Source: Oscillibacter sp. 1-3
Lineage (GTDB): Bacteria; Bacillota; Clostridia; Oscillospirales; Oscillospiraceae
Direction of reading: 5' to 3'
DNA: 64,000 bases
NCBI RefSeq assembly: GCF_000403435.2
Contig: NZ_KE159710.1
Location: forward strand, 434,001-498,000
A program made the position numbers and the translations under genes. Below are positions 1 through 6,981 of this stretch, in pieces; position 1 is the first letter of the stretch, and each line of letters starts with the position of its first letter. The notes beneath the pieces were generated by a model. That model was not told the origin of the DNA and did no database searches. It was given only the letters and a program-made list of their open reading frames with translations.

Positions 1-2
1 GA

Positions 3-131
3 ACGAGACAGCGTAGAAGGTCCTCAGGAGGCCGCAGGAGCCATTCCGGGGGCGGGATAGTATCCCGACACTCGGAGGATTCCGAAACGGCGCAGAGGGC
101 CGCAGAAGGCGAACAGGAAAAGGAGGCATGA
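3..131 (+). CDS. 3' end of an unidentified reading frame
   Basis: One frame is open from the window edge to a TGA at 129-131 and would encode about 42 residues, rich in Arg, Ser, Gly and Glu, ending in a charged tail. The stop lies just after the ribosome site of the next gene, so translational coupling is possible. There is too little to name a family, and it may not be a real gene. Confidence 0.2.
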   Translation, partial: TRQRRRSSGGRRSHSGGGIVSRHSEDSETAQRAAEGEQEKEA

Positions 132-135
132 TCAT

Positions 136-711
136 ATGGCATTACCAGCAGAGAAGGATCGGTACACATTCGCAGATGTTCTTGCATGGCCGGATAACGA
201 GCGGGCGGAGCTTATCAATGGGGAAGTCATCATGATGGCCCCGGCCCCGTCCAGGGGACACCAGAGAATCAGCTTTGAGATGTGCCGGCAATTTGGAAAC
301 TATCTGGAGGGGAAACGCTGTCAGGCTTATTCTGCCCCCTTTGATGTGCGTCTCTTTGAGAAAGACGGTGATACCCCGGAGGATGTGGACACGGTGGTGG
401 AGCCTGATATAACTATCGTGTGCGACCACTCCAAGCTGGATGATCGTGGGTGCAAGGGCGCCCCGGACATGGTAGTGGAGATTCTTTCCCCCTCCACACA
501 GCGCCATGACCGGCTTGTGAAGCTGGGCTTGTACCAGCGGGCCGGGGTGCGGGAGTACTGGATTGTGAGCCCGGAGGAACAGACGGTACAGGTGTTTTTG
601 AACAAGGACGGCTCTTTGCTTCCCCATGAGGTCTATGACCGGACAGGCGTGGCAAAGGTCAACGTCCTGGACGGCTGCTTTATCGAACTGAGCAAGGTAT
701 TTCCTGAGTAA
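136..711 (+). CDS. Uma2-family (DUF820) PD-(D/E)XK nuclease-like protein
   Basis: This 191-residue protein has the Uma2/DUF820 layout. An N-terminal segment reads AELINGEVIMM. The restriction-endonuclease-like core has Glu89-Pro-Asp91, then PDMVVEILSPST with Glu115, then Lys129 in the helix before the conserved REYWIVSP strand. These acidic residues and the lysine are the expected metal-binding and catalytic set. A ribosome site AGGAGG at 121-126 sits nine bases before the ATG. Members are abundant in cyanobacteria and scattered in Firmicutes, and their biological role is unsettled. The gene directly precedes a decayed integrase, so it probably arrived as cargo. Family assignment is firm; nuclease activity is inferred. 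Confidence 0.85.
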   Translation: MALPAEKDRYTFADVLAWPDNERAELINGEVIMMAPAPSRGHQRISFEMCRQFGNYLEGKRCQAYSAPFDVRLFEKDGDTPEDVDTVVEPDITIVCDHSKLDDRGCKGAPDMVVEILSPSTQRHDRLVKLGLYQRAGVREYWIVSPEEQTVQVFLNKDGSLLPHEVYDRTGVAKVNVLDGCFIELSKVFPE

Positions 712-729
712 ACAGGAAAGGAGCGGTGT

Positions 730-2199
730 ATGGTGAATATCAAGAGAATTGACGGCAAAACCGGCGTCAGCTACAAGATTACCGTCACCAGGGGCCGGGA
801 CAGCTCCGGGAAGCAGATACGCCATTATATGACTTGGACGCCCCGGCTGGCATGGGGGAAAAGCGTGCAGAGCGGGAGGCCCAGTAAGCCGCCATACAGT
901 TTGAGACGCAGATCGAGCAGGGGTTCCAGGCCGATGACCGGCAGAGCTTTGAGCAGTATGCCTGCTATGTGATCGACCTAAAGGAGCGCAACGGAATAAA
1001 GCATAACACGATCCGTTCCTATCGGGACATTCTGCGCAGGATCGTGCCCTCTATTGACAGTATGAAGCTGGGCGATATTCGCCCGCAGCATTTGAACAAG
1101 TTGTACAAGGCCCTGCAATCCCTGGATGAGCGATTGTCCGGGGCGAAGGCCGTCAGCAAGGAAACCCTCCTGGAGTGCATTAAAGGCTCAGGGATGACCC
1201 GTGAGGCGCTTTCAAAGGCGGCGGAGGTATCCCATACTACCGTGACACAGGCCTGCCGTGGTGCGGCTGTCAGTGTGGAGAAGGCGGCGTTGATCGCAAA
1301 GGCGCTTGGTGAACAGGTTGAAAACCTTTTTACCTTGACACATGTTCAGCGACCGTTTTCCAATAAGACCGTGCTGGAACACCACCGGTTCATACATGCG
1401 GTTTTAGACCAGGCGGAAAGGGAGATGCTGGTTCCATACAATGCCGCGGCGAGAGCCTCTCCTCCATCTGTGGAGCGGAAACCACCGGAGTATTTTCAGC
1501 CGGAGCAGATTGCCGCTATCCTGGAGGCTTTGGAGGAGGAGCCGGAGAAATGGCGCGTCATAACGCATCTCCTGATCGTCACAGGCTGCCGCCGCGGTGA
1601 GATCGCCGCGTTGAAGTGGCAGAAAGTCGACTTGGAGCGAGGGAGACTTGAGATCAGCGCAAACCTCTGATTCGAAAGAGCGGGGTATCTATGAGACCTC
1701 TACCAAAACCGGGAATGTTCGCTTTGTAAATATCCCGGTGGAGACGGTTGCGCTTCTAAAACGGTACAGAGCCTCGCAGGCAGAGCTGCAGCTTGCGAAC
1801 GGTGACTGCTGGCAGGATACCGGGTACTTGTTCACGCAGGATGACGGGCGCCCCATGAATCCCACCAGCATCACGGCATGGCTGAATAAGTTTTCCCGGC
1901 GGCGGGGGCTGCCCCATATTCACCCGCACAGCTTCCGGCACAGCGTCGCCAGTGTTCTGATTGTCTCTGGGGTCGATATTGTCACAGTCTCGAAACAGCT
2001 GGGACATGCCCAGGTATCCACGACCGGAGATGTTTATGCCCATGTGATCGAGGAGGCGAAGTCACAGGCAACAGAGTGTATTGCGGACGTTATGTTCCGC
2101 AGAAAAAAGCATAGGGAAAGGGCGGTCTCCGCTGCGAGAGGCTGCCCTTTTTTAGTGCTGTGCGCCAAGTGTGGATTCTTCAATTTTAATTTGTTCTAA
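730..2199 (+). pseudogene. Tyrosine integrase with inserted helix-turn-helix, broken
   Basis: Three pieces in changing frames make one tyrosine recombinase. The first (730 to about 840) is an arm-type DNA-binding start. A one-base loss near 838-845 changes frame, and an in-frame TAA lies at 885-887. The middle piece (about 890-1670) holds the core-binding domain and ends with GCRRGEIAALKW, the first catalytic Arg. A second shift near 1663-1675 leads to the last piece, with the HSFRH motif, LGHAQVSTT and the nucleophilic Tyr in GDVYAH. Within the core-binding domain, about 55 residues (around 1165-1340) form an XRE-like helix-turn-helix. With two shifts and a stop it cannot make active enzyme. 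It marks an old integration event. Confidence 0.85.
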
Positions 2200-2205
2200 A
2201 AGCTA

Positions 2206-2244
2206 GTAAAACCAGCCGATTCATCGAGAATCAGCGGGTTTTAC
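2206..2244. terminator. Hairpin downstream of the integrase relic
   Basis: Arms GTAAAACC (2206-2213) and GGTTTTAC (2237-2244) pair perfectly, with a second inner pairing of GATTC (2218-2222) and GAATC (2228-2232). No T-run follows, so it may be a processed transcript end or part of a recombination site rather than a classical terminator. Confidence 0.4.
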
Positions 2245-2373
2245 TGGACTAAGGCGGCAAAATCGATTTTTCTTTGAATCCCTTGCAGCACAACGATTCA
2301 GGAAGAAAGGCTGATGCCGGAGAGGGAAAAGCAATCACTTTGTTGTCTGCCGGTATTGACTTTTATCAGTCCT

Positions 2374-3282
2374 TTATGGATCTATTTCGCGTGCCTGATT
2401 GACTGTTTCAAACAGCTCCCTGCTTACAATCGCCGGGTGGTGCTCCTGTATCAAAAATCTCTCTAACTCACCCTGGTTCTTAACCTGTTTCCCAGAAAAC
2501 AAATCCGCTATAAAGGTTTTCTGGAGCAGAACATCCCCCACATATTTCTCGTTTCTCAACAGCTTGCTGATTGTCTCCCGGCTCCAATGGGGTTTCCCTG
2601 TTGGGGATGGAATCTTACTCTCATGCAGCCATTTTGAAATGGCTCCAAGACTACTTCCAGCAGCCCTCATCTCAAACATCTTCCGAACAATCTTAGCGTC
2701 AGGCTCATCAATCGCCAGCCTTCCATCATCTCCACGCTTATACCCAAAACACACAAATTCAGCATAGCCCGAGGTGCCCTTCTCAAAGCCTCTCTTGATT
2801 CCCCATTTGATATTTCGGCTCATGTCCTCGCTCTCAGCCTGGGCCAAGGCACAGTAAGCGGTCAGCAGGATTTGTATTCGCTGTTCGTTCAGCCACATAT
2901 CCTCCTGCTCAAAATAGACTTCTACACCCAAGCCACGCAGATCCTGCAGCAAACGCAGCATATCCAGCGTATTGCGCCCAAAGCGGCTAATAGACTTTGT
3001 CAGGATCAGGTCAATTCTCTTTTTGCGGCACTGTGCGATCATCCGGCGAAACTCTGGCCGTTCTTTTGTGCTTAAGCCAGTAGCTCTTTCTGCAAAAATG
3101 CCGGCACTTTCCCAATTGGGATTTGATGAAAGCAGCTGTGAATAGTGCCGCTCCTGCAATTCGATACTGCTGGTCTGCTCCTCCAACTCTGTACTGACCC
3201 GGCAGTAAGCAGCTACACGAAGATGACGCAGTTCCATTGGACGATGACTTTGCGCAGGAAGAATTTCAGTCACCTTTCGCAT
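2374..3282 (-). CDS. Serine recombinase (short large-serine-recombinase type)
   Basis: This 302-residue protein starts after a strong GCAGGAGG site. The N-terminal resolvase domain has AAYCRVSTELEEQ with the catalytic Ser at about residue 31, the ISRFGRN Arg motif and the long E-helix (LAQAESEDMSRNIKWGIKRG). A recombinase domain follows, with CFGYKRGDDG, IPSPTGKPHW and LLRNEKYVGDVLLQKT. It stops at REIDP, so the zinc-ribbon and coiled-coil C-terminus usual in 450-550-residue enzymes is missing. Short forms like this occur as the first member of tandem recombinase sets. It lies 32 bases downstream of another recombinase fragment in the same orientation. It is probably intact as a gene, but activity alone is uncertain. 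Confidence 0.8.
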   Translation of the reverse strand: MRKVTEILPAQSHRPMELRHLRVAAYCRVSTELEEQTSSIELQERHYSQLLSSNPNWESAGIFAERATGLSTKERPEFRRMIAQCRKKRIDLILTKSISRFGRNTLDMLRLLQDLRGLGVEVYFEQEDMWLNEQRIQILLTAYCALAQAESEDMSRNIKWGIKRGFEKGTSGYAEFVCFGYKRGDDGRLAIDEPDAKIVRKMFEMRAAGSSLGAISKWLHESKIPSPTGKPHWSRETISKLLRNEKYVGDVLLQKTFIADLFSGKQVKNQGELERFLIQEHHPAIVSRELFETVNQAREIDP

Positions 3283-3314
3283 TTACACGACCTCCTGCAG
3301 TTTTCTTCATTATA

Positions 3315-3809
3315 TCAAAGCGAGAGCTTCATGGCAATGTGATTTTGCGGTTCTTTGGAGCGGCTGAGTTTCTCCTGTTGTACCGCCATGAACATCTTAT
3401 CAGAAATAATGGCCTCATGGGAGCCGGTGTAGAGATACCGTTCCATGAGGCCATTGTTTTCGATCTGAACAGCGCCAGTGCTGAGCGTCTTCTGTAGCAG
3501 CACCCGTCCGGTGTATTTTTCATTAGAGAGCAGTTTGTCAATTGCCTCCCGATTCCATTTGGGCCTGCCGGTGGGGGAGGGAATGCCCTGCCTTTCCAGA
3601 CCCGCAGCAATTTTCCCAAGGCTGTCACCAGCAAGATACCGTTCAAATATCCAGGTCACCACCTTGGCTTCGTCCGGATTTATTTCCAGTTCTCCATCAG
3701 AATTGATCGTGTATCCGTAGCACTTGCGCTTTGCCATTTTGGAGCTGCCGTCCTGAAAGCCTTTTCGGAGACCGTTCTTAATTGCTTCACTTTTTTGTAT
3801 CATGTTCAT
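3315..3809 (-). pseudogene. Serine recombinase fragment lacking the catalytic domain
   Basis: This 164-residue frame begins inside the E-helix of a large serine recombinase (MIQKSEAIKNGLRKGF). It continues through a recombinase domain (KCYGYTINSDGELE, IPSPTGRPKWNRE, LLSNEKYTGRVLLQKT). The whole catalytic resolvase domain with its serine is absent, as is the C-terminal zinc ribbon. It reads toward the complete short recombinase at 2374-3282 and resembles it without being identical, so the two look like neighbours in a tandem recombinase cassette. The missing 5' end coincides with the palindromic stretch at 3838-4122, which suggests the deletion or insertion happened there. Confidence 0.75.
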
Positions 3810-3837
3810 GATAATTCTCCTTCTATAAATAAAAATA

Positions 3838-3857
3838 CCGCAGTGAAATCACTGCGG
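3838..3857 (-). terminator. Rho-independent terminator, minus strand
   Basis: The perfect 8-bp stem CCGCAGTG / CACTGCGG with an AAAT loop is followed on the minus strand by TATTTTTATTTAT. It lies just upstream of the recombinase fragment at 3315-3809, so it would stop transcripts arriving from the right. Confidence 0.65.
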
Positions 3858-3887
3858 CACAAAGGGTTTATGTGACTATACATAAAA

Positions 3888-4122
3888 GTTGACAGACTAC
3901 CCCCTTGGTGTAGCCTGTCAACTTATTATGTCTCTCGTTGGCAAAAAAGATGCACCGTCAAAGCCATTGCACTGCAACGGTTTCCGGCTTTTTGGAACGC
4001 CTTTCGCAAAACGACAGTCAGATTTCCTTAACCTGATTATAGCATGGCTCAAAGCCCCTGTAGGGGAGAAATTGAAAGCGGATAGAAACGCCTCGGACAT
4101 ATCCGAGACATTTCTATCCGCT
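3888..4122 (-). repeat. Palindrome-bounded noncoding segment with a promoter-like site
   Basis: About 235 bases between two strong palindromes. The left one pairs 3888-3900 with 3910-3922 (13 bp, one mismatch). The right one pairs AGCGGATAGAAA (4077-4088) with its complement (4111-4122), plus an inner CTCGGA/TCCGAG. The right palindrome begins directly after the stop codon of the phosphoesterase relic. In between, the minus strand carries TGC followed by TATAAT (4041-4036), an extended -10 pointing at the recombinase genes. I recognise no gene here. It looks like a leader or small mobile repeat, and copies elsewhere in the genome would decide. Confidence 0.45.
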
Positions 4123-4123
4123 C

Positions 4124-4908
4124 TCACTCTTTCGATCTGATGATCTGCTCGTACAGCAGAACATATTTTTCCCGTATGACCCGGTTTGTATGGTAGTGTC
4201 CAAAAAACTGGTATTTGAACCGGCAACGCTGGGCCACTTCCTCCAGGAAATCGGTCAGGGCATCGGCTCTGTAAAAACCGCCGCTCAGTTCGTCCTGCAC
4301 TGTGGTTGGGCAGCAGTGGCTGATGATGTAGTCCACCGCCCAGCCCGCTCTGTCCAGGTTGGCCCTGGCGGTCTGGTACTCCTCCTCGCTGGGCAGCTCC
4401 TCCTTCCACCAGGAGCGGTGGCCCACCCGGTACATCGCGCCCCTGGCGTCCAGCCTTCGGCATTTCTTCTTGAACAGCGGATCGTCCGGCTCCAGGATGC
4501 CGTCCTGGATGTCGTGGCTGCTGGCCCCACCCGGCTCGTCGCAAAGTCCGCTAAGCTCCGTTTCCGGCTTCGCCAAAAACTGCGCCCGCTCCCTTGCTCC
4601 TCGTCTTCGCGGCAAACCCGCTGCGCTGGGCTTTGCCGCGATTTTGATTCGCCATGCCAGTCCTCAATCGGGAACTCCGCCAGCATATCGAAGTTCTCAT
4701 GGTTGCAGGAAACGAACAAGGTGGTGAAGGGCTTCGCCTCCAGCCAGTCCAGCCGGTGGCGTTCCTCCGCGCTGCCGTCCCAGATACCGCCGAAGTCGCC
4801 GGCGATCATGACGCAGTCATCCTTGGTCAGTTCCGCCTGCTCATAGAAAATTTTCTTTTTGAACCGGGTAAGATCGCCGTGAGTATCACCTGTTATGAAA
4901 ATTGCCAT
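4124..4908 (-). pseudogene. Metallophosphoesterase interrupted by a foreign segment
   Basis: The first part (start 4908) reads MAIFITGDTHGD, then IAGDFGGIWDG and CNHENFDMLAEFP, the calcineurin-type metal motifs D-x-H, GD and GNH(E), although Gly of GNH is Cys here. The last part, in another frame, reads ASSHDIQDGILEPDDP to ISHCCPTT and FGHYHTNRVI, the C-terminal His motifs. The normal linking piece of about 30 residues is absent. In its place is a segment of about 115 bases (about 4535-4650) that shifts the frame. The start at 4908 is chosen because GGAGGA lies seven bases before it, inside an alternative upstream start at 4923. The product would be nonfunctional. Confidence 0.8.
4535..4650. 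repeat. Palindromic insert inside the phosphoesterase gene
   Basis: This stretch does not encode any part of the phosphoesterase and differs in character from both sides. It contains CGCGGCAAA and TTTGCCGCG as inverted arms around a short GC-rich centre (about 4608-4640). The flanking coding sequence resumes exactly at a conserved GGASSHD segment. It behaves like a small palindromic repeat or MITE-like element that replaced about 90 bases of the gene. The ends are approximate. Confidence 0.5.
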
Positions 4909-4931
4909 ACCATATTCCTCCATGCGCTATT

Positions 4932-5813
4932 TTAGCACAGTTTCCCATCGATCACAACCTCCGTGTCCCTGATCCTGACTTGGATAGTTTCGGCGTCCAC
5001 CACGGTGATTCGCTCCACGAACCTGCGGGTGAGAGTGTCATCGTACTCCGTAAAACACATGGGCTGCTGATCCAGCCATTCCTCCATCTCCCGCTGCCTG
5101 GAGGCTTGGGCAGCCCGCTGTTCCTCGTCCTGCTGGCAGGCCGCGATCTGGTCCAGGACCCTCTGCTTCTCAGTTGTCACTGCTTCGAGCTGGGCGTTCA
5201 GTTCCGGGCTGTTCATATTCTCCAGAATCTGATCCAGTACGACCGCCTGCTCTGCCGATAGAGCATCCAGTCTCTGCCGCAGTTCCAGAAGGCTCATGCC
5301 GCCGTCCTCGCCGCCGCTCCGGGCCAGCTCTGCCAGTTCCAGGACATCGGCCTTGACCTCCGCCCGAATGGCGCCGTACTCGTTCAGTGCGGTCACGATG
5401 GCCCGGTGGAGCCTGTCCTCGTCCAGCGTGGGGGAGCTGTGACAGTATTTCGTCCCAAACTCCAGCCGGGAGACGCACCGCCAGACGATCCGCTTCTTCC
5501 CATTTCTGGCCCAGGTGCATCGCTTATAAGGCGTTCCGCACTCCCCGCACACCAGCAGCTCGGACAGGGCATATCTGGCGGAGTATTTCCCCTGCTCGGT
5601 CTTGGCGGTTTTTTGCATCACCTTCCGTTTGCTGGCCCTGCGGGCCATCTCCTCCTTCACCCGGTAGTAGATATCCCTGGGGATGATGGCGGGGTGATGG
5701 TCCCTACTGTAGTACATGGGCAGTTCACCGTTGTTTTTCACCGTCTTTTTGTTCCCGATGGGGCCGGTGGTGTAGGCCTTTAGCTTAATGAAATTGGGTC
5801 TGGACCTGCACAT
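4932..5813 (-). pseudogene. Serine recombinase C-terminal half
   Basis: The frame holds 293 residues. From about residue 12 it matches the end of a large serine recombinase: AYTTGPIGNKKTVKNNGELP, the DHHPAII segment, then a zinc ribbon with Cys pairs (LLVCGECGTPYKRC and a later CVSR...KYC). A long coiled coil (about residues 165-245) and a C-terminal VERITV strand follow. The catalytic and most of the recombinase domain are missing, and the first dozen residues are unrelated, so the 5' end is lost. The stop lies about 20 bases before the phosphoesterase start on the same strand, suggesting a former operon. It is the third recombinase of the 2.4-5.8 kb cluster. Confidence 0.75.
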
Positions 5814-6039
5814 TTCCTGGCCTGCGCGTCCGGGACAGGCCGCAGAATATAGGACTTTGAGGGCGGCTGACTGACATGTAAAAAGTTTGCTTTCCCCACT
5901 TATTTTGGAATATTCTGTGCCGATGTTACTGATAGGAGAAGGTTAGGTTCACCGGGAATCACACACCTGCTTTCCGCCGGTCGGGCGGAAGAAAAATGGT
6001 CATTTTGATGGAATATTCCATAAGAAAGGTGGGAGTTCA
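5814..6039 (+). promoter_or_regulatory. Leader of the Dcd-fold/deaminase pair
   Basis: No gene is visible. TGGAATATTC occurs at 5906-5915 and again, as the full palindrome TGGAATATTCCA, at 6009-6020, immediately before the ribosome site AAAGGTGGGAG (6025-6035). A 7-bp hairpin, TTCCGCC / GGCGGAA, lies at 5972-5990. I found no convincing -35/-10 pair. The repeated motif could be an operator. A small RNA is possible but unsupported by sequence alone. Confidence 0.35.
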
Positions 6040-6954
6040 ATGTGCAAGGGGCAGTTAGGAAGACAAGATTATATTGATGAGCGCAACAGAGAGGGAGGAC
6101 TGAGAATCGAACCATTTAATGAACATATCGATCTGAAGCTGGCCTCTTACGACATTACGCCGACCATGATTGCCATGTCAGCCAAATGTGGGTTGCTGGA
6201 GACGGTATACCAGAAGAAGGACATGTCCCTCTATATCAAGGTGAGACCGGGGGATACTGTTCTGGTGGTCAGCAACGAGTTTATTTCCGTCCCACCGTAT
6301 ATGGCGGGCTATGTAGTCTCGCGGGTATCGAAGGTGGCGGACGGCTTTGGCCATGTCAGCACGAGCATCGACCCCAACTGGCAGGGCGCACTGCTCATCG
6401 CCCTCAGCAATCCCACCAATAAGCCGATTGAAATCTGCGTGGGCAGGGAGCGGGGCCCAAATGCAAGGGGCGATTCCTTGGCTACCATATCCTTTCACTA
6501 TCTGAACGAATCGCCCCCGGAAAGGACTTCGCCAGACCCAAACTTTACTGGTATGCGCCTGGATCTCCTGCAAAACAAACAGTATTCCGCACGTTCAGAC
6601 ATAAAAGCTGCGCTTTACGGATTTCTTCACTTCCGGCGCCGCAAATTTACAAAAGCCTTTTTCGAGTATATTAACGGTTTTTATAATATTTCACTGGAGA
6701 CCTGGTCGGAAGTCTCAAAGGCCTTTAACGGCCTTGCTCTGTCGGATTCCCAAAATCCCTTTGCCCAATATATCGTGAAGGAAACCTGGTGCACACGCGT
6801 GCTGAACTGGATGAAAAAGCACTGGAAGGCTTTACTTATCATAGCAGTTGTCCTTTTGCTCATGTCAGGGATCCTCCCCAAAGAATTCCAGGACTGGATA
6901 CTATCTTTTTTTAAGAATTTCACTGATATCAAAAACCAGCTCCCCACCCTATAG
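6040..6954 (+). CDS. Membrane-anchored dCTP deaminase/dUTPase-fold protein
   Basis: Residues about 20-160 of this 304-residue protein follow the Dcd/dUTPase pattern: SYDITP early, VRPGDTVLVVSNEFISVPPY, GYVVSRVS, SIDPNWQGALLIALSNPT, and a PIEICVGRE turn leading to ATISFHY. In true dCTP deaminases the segment after DPxWxG carries a catalytic Glu; here the aligned position is Ala121. The Arg usually found after the RSS motif is also not evident. The fold is probably kept for nucleotide binding without deamination. A single transmembrane segment lies at about 264-281 after a Lys-rich stretch, followed by a short tail. The gene ends 27 bases before the antiviral-type deaminase gene and is probably cotranscribed with it. 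Confidence 0.7.
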   Translation: MCKGQLGRQDYIDERNREGGLRIEPFNEHIDLKLASYDITPTMIAMSAKCGLLETVYQKKDMSLYIKVRPGDTVLVVSNEFISVPPYMAGYVVSRVSKVADGFGHVSTSIDPNWQGALLIALSNPTNKPIEICVGRERGPNARGDSLATISFHYLNESPPERTSPDPNFTGMRLDLLQNKQYSARSDIKAALYGFLHFRRRKFTKAFFEYINGFYNISLETWSEVSKAFNGLALSDSQNPFAQYIVKETWCTRVLNWMKKHWKALLIIAVVLLLMSGILPKEFQDWILSFFKNFTDIKNQLPTL

Positions 6955-6981
6955 GACTGGGCTTGATTATGGAGGTGTGCG

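Noticed and set aside
3918-4544. 208-codon minus-strand frame across the phosphoesterase relic and the palindromes
   Set aside because: It reads the phosphoesterase in the wrong frame and then passes through the hairpin segment; no ribosome site. Treated as noncoding repeat.
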